Shown piece by piece: positions 1-8,956 of a stretch of 43,157 bases of DNA; positions within the stretch are counted from its first letter, which is position 1; each line of letters begins with the position of its first letter. The DNA lies in IMG/VR virus record IMGVR_UViG_3300045284_000105, positions 1 through 43,157 of that record; one strand, written 5' to 3'. The stretch comes from a virus. Below the pieces are notes generated by a model. That model saw only the letters and a list, made by a program, of their open reading frames with translations. It did not search any database and was not told the origin of the DNA. A program made the position numbers and the translations under genes.

Positions 1-59
1 GGCGCGCACAGAATCTCCCTGAGAAAGTATCCGGTCACCAGGGCCCCAGGAACCCGCTA

Positions 60-554
60 GTGGGACGCCCAAGCAAGTTCACCCATGCCACCCAAGAGCG
101 GATCCTCCAGGCGAAGCGGGTGGGTGCGAGCGATCGAACCGCCGCTAGGGTCGGAGGGGTTGGGCCATCCACTCTCCAGGACTGGCTGAAACGGGGCAAG
201 GACGGTCCGGAGGAGTCCCGGTATCGGGAGTTCTGGGAGGCGTTCGAGGAGGCATCGGCCCACCCTCGGGAACGCGCTCTCGGGATCATCTATAACGCGC
301 TCCCCGACCGACCGGACCTCGCGTGGAAGTTCATCGAGCGCCGGGAGGACGGGTACGCGCCCCCGGTCCAGCAGCCGACCACCGTGGTCGCCCCTGTGAA
401 CCTGACCCTGTCGTTCTTCGAGGCACCACGGCCTGAGTTGGACGAGGGCGAGATCGTGGATGGCGAGGTGGTCGATGAGCAGTCCGGCACAACTCCATCC
501 GAGCCCACCTCCATTACGGCTGGGGCTGCATCGAAGTCAGCTCCAGGTCGCTGA
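60..554 (+). CDS. Terminase small subunit (putative)
   Basis: 164 aa, GTG start. The N-terminal half has the look of a small-terminase DNA-binding domain: GRPSKF at residues 2-7, then a helix-turn-helix-like stretch around residues 14-45 containing TAARVGGVGPSTLQDWLKRG. The middle (about 50-100) resembles the oligomerisation part of these proteins, and the C-terminus is acidic and P/T/S-rich. The 3' end overlaps the large terminase gene by 80 bases in another frame, the usual terS-terL order. It would recognise phage DNA and load it on the motor. Assignment rests on position plus the HTH; a generic HTH protein is the alternative. Confidence 0.75.
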   Translation: MGRPSKFTHATQERILQAKRVGASDRTAARVGGVGPSTLQDWLKRGKDGPEESRYREFWEAFEEASAHPRERALGIIYNALPDRPDLAWKFIERREDGYAPPVQQPTTVVAPVNLTLSFFEAPRPELDEGEIVDGEVVDEQSGTTPSEPTSITAGAASKSAPGR

Positions 555-1716
555 GGATCCGGCCAGGTTCAAGGTCGTCTGCTGCGGACGCCAGTGGGGC
601 AAAACCCTCCTCGGTGCCGCGCTTTGTGTGAAGGAAGCCCTGGACGGCGGCAAGGTCTGGTGGGTCGGACCGTCGTTCCCGGTCGGCGAGCTCGGGATGC
701 AGGTCATCAACCAGCTTTGCCGGCAGATCCCCGGTGCCACGTTCGAGCGCCGGCCGGTCTGGAGGACGAGCCTTCCGGGTGGTGGGTCGATCCAGATGCG
801 GTCGGCCGATAACCCGGACTCGCTCCGAGGCGCAACCCTGGACGGGGTGGTTTTCGACGAGGCTGCGACGGCGAAGTCCGAGGCGTGGTCGACGCTCCGG
901 CCGACCCTGTCGGTGCGGCAGGGGTGGGCACTGTTCATCTCGACGCCGAAGGGTCTGAACTGGTTCCACGACCTCTTCGAGGATGCGGATCAGTGGGACG
1001 ACTGGGCGCGGTGGCGGTTCCCGTCGGTGGACAACCCCTACCTGCCGCCGTCGGATGTCGGGAAGGCACGCGAGGAGATGTCCTCGCTGGTGTTCTCCCA
1101 GGAGTACGAGGCGGAGTTCATCTCCCACGGGTCGGGGATGTTCCACGCCGACTGGCTCCAGCACTACTACACCCGGTTCGAGGGTGAGGAGCGTTTCTAC
1201 CTCCTCGGCGAAGAAGCGATCGCGGCCTCGGCCTGTACGACGTTCCACACCGTCGACCTCGCCTGGTCTATGGAAGAGCGGGCCGACTACACGGTCATCT
1301 CGACCTGGGCCGTGACCCCGAAGCGGCACCTGATCCTGGTCGATGTGAACCGCGGGCACTTCGAGGGGCCGGACATCGTCCCGAAGCTCCGTCAGGCGTA
1401 CCAGACCTACGGCGGGACGCTGATCGTGGAGAAGGCGTCCCGGCAGATGTCGATCATCCAGGAGGCCGAGCGGTCGGGACTGCCGATCCATGTGGTCCGG
1501 GCGGAGAAGGACAAGGTCGCCCGCGCCCTACCGGCGACGGCACGGATGGAGCGGAAGACCGTTTGGTTCCCGCCGGCGTCAACGCCGTGGTATCCGGACA
1601 TCGAGCAGGAGCTCCTCGCCTTCCCGGCCGGGAGACATGATGACTTTGTCGATTGCCTGTCCTACGCCGTCCTGCAGGTCGCCGATATGGGAGATGGGGA
1701 GATCAGGTGGGTCTGA
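475..1716 (+). CDS. terL: Terminase large subunit (packaging ATPase-nuclease)
   Basis: The ATP-driven DNA packaging motor and headful nuclease. Counting from an upstream ATG at 460, I see Walker A GRQWGKT (43-49), Walker B VVFDE (130-134), the coupling motif STP (161-163), and RNase H-like nuclease acidic residues at D266 (TVDLAWS), E324 (IVEKAS) and D394/D395/D398 (GRHDDFVD). All parts of a two-domain TerL are present. I prefer the ATG at 475 because GAGGTGG lies at good spacing before it; the ATG at 460 in the same frame would add five residues. The 3' end overlaps the portal start by 10 bases. Confidence 0.93.
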   Translation: MSSPAQLHPSPPPLRLGLHRSQLQVAEDPARFKVVCCGRQWGKTLLGAALCVKEALDGGKVWWVGPSFPVGELGMQVINQLCRQIPGATFERRPVWRTSLPGGGSIQMRSADNPDSLRGATLDGVVFDEAATAKSEAWSTLRPTLSVRQGWALFISTPKGLNWFHDLFEDADQWDDWARWRFPSVDNPYLPPSDVGKAREEMSSLVFSQEYEAEFISHGSGMFHADWLQHYYTRFEGEERFYLLGEEAIAASACTTFHTVDLAWSMEERADYTVISTWAVTPKRHLILVDVNRGHFEGPDIVPKLRQAYQTYGGTLIVEKASRQMSIIQEAERSGLPIHVVRAEKDKVARALPATARMERKTVWFPPASTPWYPDIEQELLAFPAGRHDDFVDCLSYAVLQVADMGDGEIRWV

Positions 1717-3089
1717 GGTTCTGGCGTAAGGACGAGGTGGAGACGAAAGCTGCGGGGCCGCTCTCGCCCCGCCTGCAGGCACTCCTCGAGCAGGGTCCCA
1801 TCTCGGCGACCCCCGACGGGAGCGTCGCGTTCTTCGAGACGTTCGGGGCCTCCTACGGGAAGCTGTACCGATCGCAGTCGGCGCTCCGGGCCGTCGTTGA
1901 CTTCCTCTCCCGGAACGTCGCGCAGTGTGCGATCCGGGTGTTCCGCGACACCGACGGGGTCAGTCTTCCCGACCCGCAACATCCGGTCCAGGGACTCTTG
2001 GACCACCCACAGAAGGGTGTTCCGCGGTCGCGGTTCATGAGGCAGCTGGTGGCGGACAAGGCCATCTACGACGTCTCGGCGACCTGGAAGATCCGGGAGA
2101 CCTTCAACCCGACGCCGGATGACCAGCAGCACATCGTGAACCGTGGTGTGGTTCGGAACCTCATCCGCATCCCGGTGCCCTTCATCAACGTCTGGCAGGG
2201 GTCCATCGGGGCACCGGTGGAGTTTCGCTTGATGCTGGGGCGGGACGTCATCATCGTTCCCGCCGCCGACGTGATCTGGCAGCCCGGCTATTCGCCGACA
2301 TCGAACACGCTGGGCACGCCTCCGATCGAGACGCTCCGGCAGATCCTCGCCGAGGAGTTCGCGGCCGGGAAGGACCGGGAGAACTTCTGGAAGAAGGGAC
2401 CGCAGAACGCGGCGGTCTTCGTTCAGGACGCCAACGGGCCGCTCATCACCGAGGAGCAGCTCGACCGGTTCTCCGAGGCGTGGCACCAACGCTACGGGGG
2501 GATCGCGGCGCCGAACGCCCGCGAGGTCCCGGTGCTCCCGAAGGGCCTGAGTCCCGCCGACCTCTCCATCAACGCGCAATCGGCCGAGTACCTCGCGACG
2601 CGCATGTTGGCCCGGGAAGAGTGCTGCAAGGCCTACGGGATCCAGCCGCAACTCCTCGGCATCACGCCGTCCACGTTCGCCTCGATGGACATGTACCACC
2701 AGATGCTCTACCAGGACACGCTGGCGCCCTGGATGGTGTCGATCCAGGAGGAGTTCGAGGAACAGCTCTTGCGGGAGTTCGAGCCCGAAGACTCGGGCGT
2801 CTACCTCGACTTCAACATCAACGCGAAGCTCCAGGGGTCGTTCCTCGACCAGGCCAAGATCGGCCAGCAGGCCGTGGGTGGTCCGTGGATGACCCGCAAC
2901 GAGTTCCGCGAGAAGTTCCAGGGCCTCCCGCCTGTGGACGGGGGCGACGACATCATCGTCCCGCTGAACGTGGTCATCGGCGGAGGACCCCAGGCGAACC
3001 CGCAGGACGCGACCAACCAGTTCAACGCCGAAGTCCTACCCGACGGCGTGATCCGTCTCTTCCGTCAGATCGAAGGAGCCGAACGATGA
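1707..3089 (+). CDS. Portal protein (HK97/SPP1-like fold)
   Basis: 460 aa. This dodecameric ring is the DNA gate of the head and the docking site for terminase and neck. The sequence fits HK97-type portals: an early segment LRAVVDFLSRNVAQCAIRV, then DHPQ and RSRFMRQLVADKA, the core FWKKGPQNAAVF, and LAREECCKAYGIQPQLLGI near residue 315. The frame is open from 1653, but the start is best placed at GTG 1707: GGGGAGA sits about seven bases upstream and the protein then begins GLRFWRKDE, as portals often do. It ends in ATGA with the protease gene. Confidence 0.92.
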   Translation: MGLRFWRKDEVETKAAGPLSPRLQALLEQGPISATPDGSVAFFETFGASYGKLYRSQSALRAVVDFLSRNVAQCAIRVFRDTDGVSLPDPQHPVQGLLDHPQKGVPRSRFMRQLVADKAIYDVSATWKIRETFNPTPDDQQHIVNRGVVRNLIRIPVPFINVWQGSIGAPVEFRLMLGRDVIIVPAADVIWQPGYSPTSNTLGTPPIETLRQILAEEFAAGKDRENFWKKGPQNAAVFVQDANGPLITEEQLDRFSEAWHQRYGGIAAPNAREVPVLPKGLSPADLSINAQSAEYLATRMLAREECCKAYGIQPQLLGITPSTFASMDMYHQMLYQDTLAPWMVSIQEEFEEQLLREFEPEDSGVYLDFNINAKLQGSFLDQAKIGQQAVGGPWMTRNEFREKFQGLPPVDGGDDIIVPLNVVIGGGPQANPQDATNQFNAEVLPDGVIRLFRQIEGAER

Positions 3090-4237
3090 GCCTTGAGGTG
3101 CAGCAGATCGACCTGGACGCCGCGCAGTTCAAGGCGGACGCCACGGTTCAGACGGGGCTGCGGGTGCTGGAGTTCTACGCCGCCGCGTTCTCCAAGACGC
3201 CGGACTCGAACGGGGACATCATCGACCCTCACGCCTTCGACGGGTGGCTCCAGGAGTTCTACGCCGCCGGCAAGCCGCTCCCGATCTCGTTCTCCCACGC
3301 CGCCGTCCTGGACGGCCTGGACCCGACCAACACGATCGGCTACGCGCCGGCCGACCCGCAGCACGTCTGGGTCGACGACTACGGCCTGCGTGTGCGTGGG
3401 TTCCTCGACACGGCATCGGAGAAGGGCAAGGCCGTCGAGTGGCAGATCGAGAACGACCTGATGGGTGGCGCCTCGATCGCGTACCTCGTTCCTCCCGAAG
3501 GCCGCGTCCCCATCGACAAGAAGGCGGGCACGAACCGCATCATGGTCATCTCGAGCGTCCGCGAGACCGGCCCGACCCCGAACCCCGCGAACCAAGAGGC
3601 GGTCCTTCTCTGGATGAAGTCCGAGCACTTCACCGAGGTCGAGACCGCGTTCCCCTACATGACCGTCGATGAGTTCCGGGTCACGTTCTTCAAGACCGTT
3701 GATACGTCGGCATGGGACAAGAACACGGCCATGTCGGCCTGCGACACCGCCGCGCAGTACGGCGAGATCTGTGCCGCCGTCCACACCACCGGGAAGCCGG
3801 ACGAGCGCCAGCACTACGCGCTCCCGCACCACTACCTCGGGAAGGGTCCGAACGAAGCCGGGGTCAAGGCAGCGCTCGCCCGCGTGGGCCAGGTGCAGGA
3901 GATCACCGACGCCGAGCGCGCCAAGGGTCTGAGCCACCTCGAGGCCCACATGAAGGAGATCAACCCGGATTACCAGCCGCCGAAGTCCGACGGCGCGGTT
4001 CCGGAGACTGGCTTGGTGACCGAGATGTCACCTGCTCTCTTGGATGAGGTCAAGCACGCGGCCTCGCCGACGTACATCCAGAACGCCCACGACGCCCTGG
4101 TTCGCGCCGGTGCGAAGTGCGCCGACGGTGGTGCCGAGATGGCCTCGGCTCCCGTCGATGAAGTTGCCGAGCGGCTCCGCCGCCTGCGCTTCATGAAGAT
4201 CACCACACGTCACACCCTCGCTCAAGGGGAGCGGTAA
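3086..4237 (+). CDS. Prohead protease with C-terminal accessory domain
   Basis: 383 aa, ATG overlapping the portal stop (ATGA), AAGGAG upstream. The N-terminal 200 residues fit the HK97 prohead protease (U35) family: a D-rich start, His71 in PISFSHAAVLDG and Ser130 in NDLMGGASIAYL are the likely catalytic pair. This enzyme trims scaffold and capsid during head maturation. Residues about 205-300 form an extra domain with the pattern W...AMSACD...ICA...RQHYALPHH and GLSHLEAHMKEI, a type I recall attached to phage capsid proteases, with no known catalytic role. A GTG or ATG upstream in the same frame is unlikely because it would overlap the portal gene deeply. Confidence 0.88.
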   Translation: MSLEVQQIDLDAAQFKADATVQTGLRVLEFYAAAFSKTPDSNGDIIDPHAFDGWLQEFYAAGKPLPISFSHAAVLDGLDPTNTIGYAPADPQHVWVDDYGLRVRGFLDTASEKGKAVEWQIENDLMGGASIAYLVPPEGRVPIDKKAGTNRIMVISSVRETGPTPNPANQEAVLLWMKSEHFTEVETAFPYMTVDEFRVTFFKTVDTSAWDKNTAMSACDTAAQYGEICAAVHTTGKPDERQHYALPHHYLGKGPNEAGVKAALARVGQVQEITDAERAKGLSHLEAHMKEINPDYQPPKSDGAVPETGLVTEMSPALLDEVKHAASPTYIQNAHDALVRAGAKCADGGAEMASAPVDEVAERLRRLRFMKITTRHTLAQGER

Positions 4238-4317
4238 GCCTCCATCTTGAATGCCCCCGCAAGGTCCGGTCTCTTTGACGTGCCTGTGAACGAGCTATGC
4301 ACGGAAGGGAGCACCAC

Positions 4318-5541
4318 ATGGCACGTTTGGAAGAGCTCAAGAACGAGCTCGCCGCGACGATCTTCTACGGGGAGGGTCTTGCGGAGAAGTTGCAGAACCC
4401 GGACCTCTCCGAGGCGGAGCGCGCCGACATCTCCTCGGACTTCGAGGCGGTAGAGGTCAAGGCCCAGGGTCTCGGACGGGACATCGAGAAAGAGACCAAG
4501 GACGTCGAGCGCGAGCTCCGGATCAAGGGCATCGGGCGGGACATGAACGTCCAGCGTCCCGACGAGCCCGAGCCGGTCGAGTACAAGACGCCTGTCGACG
4601 CCCTGTTCGACGACCCCATCTTCAAGCAGGCCGTCGCCGACGAAGCGTTCCGGGGCACGGACTGGAAGACCCCGAACATCGAGTTCAAGGTCACGAACCC
4701 GACCGTCTCGAACCCGGACGACCTGGAGCAGCACCTCCGGCCCGGGATCGTCCAGCCGTTCGTCTACCCGCAGCGCATCGGTGCGCTGTTCACCCAGGCG
4801 ACGATGGCCGGCAGCTCGATCAGCTGGTTGGACGTGACGTCCGCCGACGGGAAGGCCGGATACGCGGGCTACGGGACGCAGAAGCCCGGACCCGCCGGCC
4901 TGAACGTCGACGTTCACACGACCAAGGCGTCGAAGCTGGCGACGACCTACACGGTCCCGGACGACGCACTCGATGACCTGACCGCGCTCCGTTCGACGAT
5001 CGAGTCGGTCATGCTCAACGGTCCCGCGGGTCTCGGGGTCCTCGCCGAGCAGGAGTACCTCGGTGGATCCGGAGCCGGCACACCGCTGGAGTTGGCCGGG
5101 GTCGACGCTCTGTCACCGACGAACGTGACCGGGAACGGGACGAACTTCGTCTCGGACATCCTGTTCGCGGCGATGGACATCGAGGCCCAGACCGGTGCGC
5201 CGGCGACGGCCGCGGTGGTCAACCCGATCGACTACTTCAACATCATCACGTTGGAGGCAGACGACGGTCGGCCGCTGTTCGCCCCGTTCGGTGGCGCGTA
5301 CAACGACCCGAACCTCGGGTTCCCGATCGTGCGGTCGAAGGCCGTCGCGAACGGAACCGTGTACGTCGGGGCCTGGAACCTGTCGATCCTCTACACCCGG
5401 CAGGCCGTGAACATCCGGGCGACGTCTGAAGGCATCGGCCTCGCGGACAAGAACCTGACGATGTTCGTCGCCGAGATGCGGCAGGCATTGATCCACCCCT
5501 ACGGCAAGGCGCCGTTCCGGTTGGTCAGCCTGAACACGTAG
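4318..5541 (+). CDS. Major capsid protein (HK97 fold)
   Basis: 407 aa. The first 75 residues are charged and helical (LEELKNELAATIFYGEGLAEKL...), matching the cleavable delta/scaffold domain of HK97-type capsid proteins. The rest has HK97 core features: GIVQPFVYPQRIGALF, SISWLDVTSA, VPDDALDDL, EQEYLGGSG, TAAVVNPIDYFNI, and GFPIVRSKAVANG near the C-terminus, ending with a P-domain-like MFVAEMRQALIHPYGKAPF. The start is ATG 4318 with GAAGGGAG just upstream; an ATG at 4297 in the same frame lacks this spacing. The 80 bases before it hold no convincing promoter. It directly precedes the sugar island. Confidence 0.93.
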   Translation: MARLEELKNELAATIFYGEGLAEKLQNPDLSEAERADISSDFEAVEVKAQGLGRDIEKETKDVERELRIKGIGRDMNVQRPDEPEPVEYKTPVDALFDDPIFKQAVADEAFRGTDWKTPNIEFKVTNPTVSNPDDLEQHLRPGIVQPFVYPQRIGALFTQATMAGSSISWLDVTSADGKAGYAGYGTQKPGPAGLNVDVHTTKASKLATTYTVPDDALDDLTALRSTIESVMLNGPAGLGVLAEQEYLGGSGAGTPLELAGVDALSPTNVTGNGTNFVSDILFAAMDIEAQTGAPATAAVVNPIDYFNIITLEADDGRPLFAPFGGAYNDPNLGFPIVRSKAVANGTVYVGAWNLSILYTRQAVNIRATSEGIGLADKNLTMFVAEMRQALIHPYGKAPFRLVSLNT

Positions 5542-5568
5542 TACGAGGCAGAGGAACGTGGGGGTGGG

Positions 5569-6552
5569 ATGGTCGACGCCAGCGCGAAGCCGTCTCGCCC
5601 CCACACCCCTCGTGCTCTCATCACCGGCATCACGGGCCAGGATGGGTCCTATCTCGCGGAGTTCCTCCTCGAGGAGGGCTACGAGGTTCACGGAACCATC
5701 CGACGGACGTCCCTGCCGAACACCGACCGATTGGACGGGTTCAGGGACCAGCTTCACCTGCACCACGCGGACCTGACCGACGCGACCGGCCTCGCCGGGG
5801 TCATCGCGGAGGCGGATCCCGACGAGGTCTACAACCTCGGCGCGCTCTCAGACGTGCGTATCTCGTTCGAGACGCCCGAGTTCTCCGGGAACGTAACCGG
5901 CCTGGGCTGTGCGCGGATACTGGAACTGCTCCGGACCATGAAGCCCGAGACGCGGTTCTACCAGGCCGGTTCCTCGGAGATGTTCGGTGAGAACCCGAAC
6001 ACCCCGACCTCGGAGACCGATGCGTTCCATCCGGTGAGTCCCTACGCCGTGGCGAAGGTCTACGCGCACGGGATCACCAAGGTCTACCGCGAGTCCTACG
6101 GGATGTTCGCGGCTAACGGCGTGTTGTTCAACCACGAGTCCGAGCGCCGCGGGGTGGACTTCGTCACCCGGAAGATCACCCTCGGCCTCGCCGACATCGT
6201 GGCCGGTAGAGCCGACGACCTCGTCCTCGGGAACCTCGACGCGAAGCGGGACTGGGGCCACGCGCAGGACTACGTCCGGGCGATGTGGCTGATCCTGCAC
6301 GCCGAGGAGCCGTCGGACTACGTCATCGCGACCGGGGAGACGCACTCGGTCAGGGAGTTCCTTCAGATAGCGTTCGACATGGTCGGGCTGGACTGGCGGC
6401 GCTACGTGAAGACCGATCCGAAGTTCTACCGGCCGGTCGACCCTCCGATCCTCCTCGGTGACGCCTCGAAGGCGCAAGCCCTGCTCGGGTGGGAACCACA
6501 CGTCCGGTTCGAGGAACTCGTCCGGCTGATGGTCGAGAGCGATCTGAAATGA
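5569..6552 (+). CDS. gmd: GDP-mannose 4,6-dehydratase
   Basis: 327 aa short-chain dehydrogenase/reductase that converts GDP-D-mannose to GDP-4-keto-6-deoxy-D-mannose, the first step to GDP-fucose or GDP-rhamnose. Visible: Rossmann motif GITGQDG (20-26), GSSEMFG (134-140), active-site YAVAK (Tyr159, Lys163), and the family signature NHESERRG (188-195) followed by FVTRKI. The length fits the family. The loop usually reading AAQSHV reads GALSDV here, a departure at a conserved spot. GGGGGTGGG precedes the ATG. It ends in an ATGA overlap with the next gene. It lies between capsid and neck genes, so it should be made late. Confidence 0.92.
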   Translation: MVDASAKPSRPHTPRALITGITGQDGSYLAEFLLEEGYEVHGTIRRTSLPNTDRLDGFRDQLHLHHADLTDATGLAGVIAEADPDEVYNLGALSDVRISFETPEFSGNVTGLGCARILELLRTMKPETRFYQAGSSEMFGENPNTPTSETDAFHPVSPYAVAKVYAHGITKVYRESYGMFAANGVLFNHESERRGVDFVTRKITLGLADIVAGRADDLVLGNLDAKRDWGHAQDYVRAMWLILHAEEPSDYVIATGETHSVREFLQIAFDMVGLDWRRYVKTDPKFYRPVDPPILLGDASKAQALLGWEPHVRFEELVRLMVESDLK

Positions 6553-7292
6553 ACGAAGACGTTCGGATCGTGGTCCATTCCTACGCCGGCGACGTCCATC
6601 AGGTCCGCGACGCCCTGGCTCAGTACAAGCACCACCAGGCGCCGCTGGTCATCCTCTCGCCGGAGGATGCACCGGTCGAGATCGACGGGACGGAATGCCG
6701 TTCAGCGGGGCTTCGTGCCTACACGGGTCGCACGTCGCTGGAACGGCAGAAGGCTCACTTGGAGCTGCTTCTGGACTTCCCCGAGAAGTGGTTCCTCCTG
6801 CACGATTCCGACTCGGTCTGCCTGGAACCGGTGCTCCCGGAGTACCTGTACGAGGCCGACACGGTCTTCTACAACGCCGCGCCGACGCAGCGCTACCTGG
6901 CGTCCATCGGGGACGGCGGGGCCGAGGAGTGGGGGGCGCTCGTCCCCAACGCCTTCCAGCCGCCGCTGTTCATGTCCCGTCAGAGCCTCGAGAAGCTCCT
7001 GACGGTTGCGGACCAGACTATGCCGCAGCTGCCGCCGTGGGCGCAGCTGATCGACTGGCACTTCGCCATCATGGCCCAGGCCGCGGGTCTCAAGTCCCAG
7101 GCGATGCCGGACGGCATCAGCCGTCCCATCTGGGGCACCTACGAGATCGCCCGCGTCTACGCATCGGTGCGGACCCGGGGCATCATCTTCCTGCACTCGG
7201 TGAAGACGAAGGAAGCGCTGGACGTCTTCGTGACCGCCCGAGCCGAGTACAACATCGACCCTGAGGGGGAACAGCTCTGCGGGTCGTGGTGA
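6549..7292 (+). CDS. Glycosyltransferase-like protein, GT-A type (putative)
   Basis: 247 aa. A DxD-type motif (HDSDSVCL, Asp86-x-Asp88) follows a hydrophobic strand WFLL, as in GT-A glycosyltransferases that bind a nucleotide sugar with a metal. The N-terminus (VVHSYAGDVHQV, LVILSPEDAPVEI) matches the first domain of the protein at 9487-11013 (VVHCYQGDAPMV, LILSPADSPVRI) closely enough to call them paralogues. No signal peptide or membrane segment. The start is ATG 6549 overlapping the gmd stop; an in-frame start at 6489 would overlap far more. The likely donor is the GDP-sugar made by its neighbours; acceptor unknown. Confidence 0.65.
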   Translation: MNEDVRIVVHSYAGDVHQVRDALAQYKHHQAPLVILSPEDAPVEIDGTECRSAGLRAYTGRTSLERQKAHLELLLDFPEKWFLLHDSDSVCLEPVLPEYLYEADTVFYNAAPTQRYLASIGDGGAEEWGALVPNAFQPPLFMSRQSLEKLLTVADQTMPQLPPWAQLIDWHFAIMAQAAGLKSQAMPDGISRPIWGTYEIARVYASVRTRGIIFLHSVKTKEALDVFVTARAEYNIDPEGEQLCGSW

Positions 7293-8188
7293 CGGGCGGC
7301 GCTGGCTTCCTCGGCTCCCATGTGGTCGAGCGGTTGAGCGCATCGGGACACTTCGTTTTCGTCCCGCGCAGCGCCGAGTACGACCTGCGGACCTGGGTCG
7401 GTGTGGCGCGGTGCATGGCCGCAGGACACCCGGACGTCGTGATCCACCTCGCCGCGGCGGTGGGTGGTATCGGTGTCAACGAGGCCCACCCGGGGATGTT
7501 GCTGCACGACAACGCCATCATGGGGCTGCACCTCATGGAGTGGTGCCGGAAGGCCGGCGTTAGCAAGTTCGTCACCATCGGGACCGCCTGCGAGTACCCC
7601 GAGGACGCGCCGCTGCCGCTGCGCGAGGACGACCTCTGGAACGGCTACCCGACGCCCGTTACCGCGCCCTACGGGATCGCGAAACGGCTCCTGCTCGCGC
7701 AGGGACAGGCCTATCGGGACGAGTACGGGTTCAACGCCATCCACCTGATCCCGACGAACCTCTACGGACCCAGGGACAACTTCGACCGCCAGACGTCCCA
7801 CGTCATCCCGGCGCTCGTCCGACGGTTCTCGGAGGCCGTGAAGGAGGGCCGCGACCTCGTCCGCTGCTGGGGTACGGGCAAGGCCACGCGGGAGTTCCTG
7901 TACGTCGAGGATGCCGCGACGGCGATAGTGACGGCCACCGAACGCTACGACTCACCCGAGCTGATGAACCTCGGCACCGGACAGGAGACGTCCGTGGCAT
8001 CCGTGGCGCAGCAGATCGCGGACATCTACGGGTACAAGGGCCGCATCGGCTGGGACGACTCCCGCCCGGACGGTGTCTCACGACGGCGGTTGGACATCGG
8101 GCGGGCCTGGTCGGAGATGGCGTTCCGTGCCTCCACGCACCTCGAGGACGGGCTGAAGGCCACCGTGGAGTGGTTCGAGGCGCAATGA
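7286..8188 (+). CDS. fcl: GDP-L-fucose synthase-like epimerase/reductase
   Basis: 300 aa SDR-family enzyme. Rossmann motif TGGAGFLGSH, then HLAAAVGGI, the segment MLLHDNAIMG, active-site PYGIAK (Tyr129, Lys133), Cys102 in GTACEYP (family: GSSCIYP), and His172 in SHVIPAL. These match GDP-L-fucose synthase, which epimerises and reduces the gmd product using NADPH. GTG 7286 overlaps the previous gene, but the protein then begins MVTGG and lacks the first residues of the first strand. A CTG at 7277, seven bases after GAGGGGGA, would restore LRVVVTGGAG and may be the true start. It could instead be a related sugar epimerase/reductase such as an RMD-type enzyme. Confidence 0.85.
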   Translation: MVTGGAGFLGSHVVERLSASGHFVFVPRSAEYDLRTWVGVARCMAAGHPDVVIHLAAAVGGIGVNEAHPGMLLHDNAIMGLHLMEWCRKAGVSKFVTIGTACEYPEDAPLPLREDDLWNGYPTPVTAPYGIAKRLLLAQGQAYRDEYGFNAIHLIPTNLYGPRDNFDRQTSHVIPALVRRFSEAVKEGRDLVRCWGTGKATREFLYVEDAATAIVTATERYDSPELMNLGTGQETSVASVAQQIADIYGYKGRIGWDDSRPDGVSRRRLDIGRAWSEMAFRASTHLEDGLKATVEWFEAQ

Positions 8189-8952
8189 TTAGCCTGTGCG
8201 TTCCCACCCGAGGACGACCAGGACGGTTCCGGACGATGCTCCGCTCCGCCAAGGCTACCGCCGCAGGACCCTTCGAGGTCTGCGCGTGGCTGGACGACGA
8301 CGACCCGTCCGATTACCCCGAGGATGCGATCGTTCGCTACGGACGAGGTCCGAGGCCGTACATCGACGGGAGTCTCTGCACCTCGGGACTCTGGTCGAAG
8401 GCATGGGACCTCGCCACCGGTGACATCGCGATGCTCGCGGCCGACGACATCCTCTTCCACAGTCCGGGCTGGGATGCGGCGGTCGAAGCGGAGTTCCAGG
8501 CGGTGCCCGACCGCATCCTCATGGCCTACGCCGACGACGGGACCAGGCGGAAGGCACCGGTCAACCCGTTCGTTCACCGTCGATGGATAGAGGCCGCGGG
8601 TTTCACCCCCGACGGCTGGCAAGGCTGGTTCTCCGACGAGTGGATCTGGCAACTCGCGGCAGAGCTCGGGCGCGTGCGGTTCCTCAAGCAGGTGCGGATA
8701 GCTCACTTCCAGCGGAAGGGCTCGGACGCGACGTACCGGGACGGTGAGGCGGCGCGCGAGGCTGTGGGAGGGTGGCAGGGGATGCGTGAACGGTTCTTCT
8801 CGTCCGAGATGGTCGCGAGACGCGACGTGCAGCTGAGCAAGCTCGCAGCGCTGATGGACTCAGGGCCGCTGCCGCTTCCTGATCCCGTACCGGATTGGCT
8901 CACCGAGTCCGTGACACGAGCGATGGCCTCGCGTGTCGTAGGTGCTGGATAG
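8185..8952 (+). CDS. Glycosyltransferase family 2-like protein
   Basis: 255 aa. It opens ISLCVPTRGRPGRF, the typical first strand and loop of GT2-type transferases, then CAWLDDDDPSDYP (36-40), and the DxD-like LAADDILF (85-89) following SKAWDLATGDIAM. SDEWIWQLAAELG near residue 155 fits the acceptor-side acidic motif. No membrane segment. ATG 8185 overlaps the fcl stop as ATGA; the in-frame GTG at 8170 is less likely. It would move a sugar from an activated donor, perhaps the GDP-deoxysugar made upstream, to an unknown acceptor. Confidence 0.78.
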   Translation: MISLCVPTRGRPGRFRTMLRSAKATAAGPFEVCAWLDDDDPSDYPEDAIVRYGRGPRPYIDGSLCTSGLWSKAWDLATGDIAMLAADDILFHSPGWDAAVEAEFQAVPDRILMAYADDGTRRKAPVNPFVHRRWIEAAGFTPDGWQGWFSDEWIWQLAAELGRVRFLKQVRIAHFQRKGSDATYRDGEAAREAVGGWQGMRERFFSSEMVARRDVQLSKLAALMDSGPLPLPDPVPDWLTESVTRAMASRVVGAG

Positions 8953-8956
8953 AGTC

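Noticed and set aside
514-1491. Long minus-strand ORFs opposite head, tail and sugar genes (for example 514-1491, 1662-2699, 14889-16307, 17266-18405)
   Set aside because: They are mirror frames of high-G+C coding sequence. Proteins are Arg/Pro/Leu-rich with no motif, and the plus-strand genes are certain.
2480-3085. In-frame extension upstream of the prohead protease ATG 3086
   Set aside because: It overlaps the portal gene completely, the peptide is Arg/Pro-rich, and ATG 3086 has its own ribosome site with an ATGA overlap.
4275-4301. TTGACG followed 15 bases later by TATGCA before the capsid gene
   Set aside because: The spacer is too short and the -10 match poor; the gap before the capsid gene is likely only a leader.
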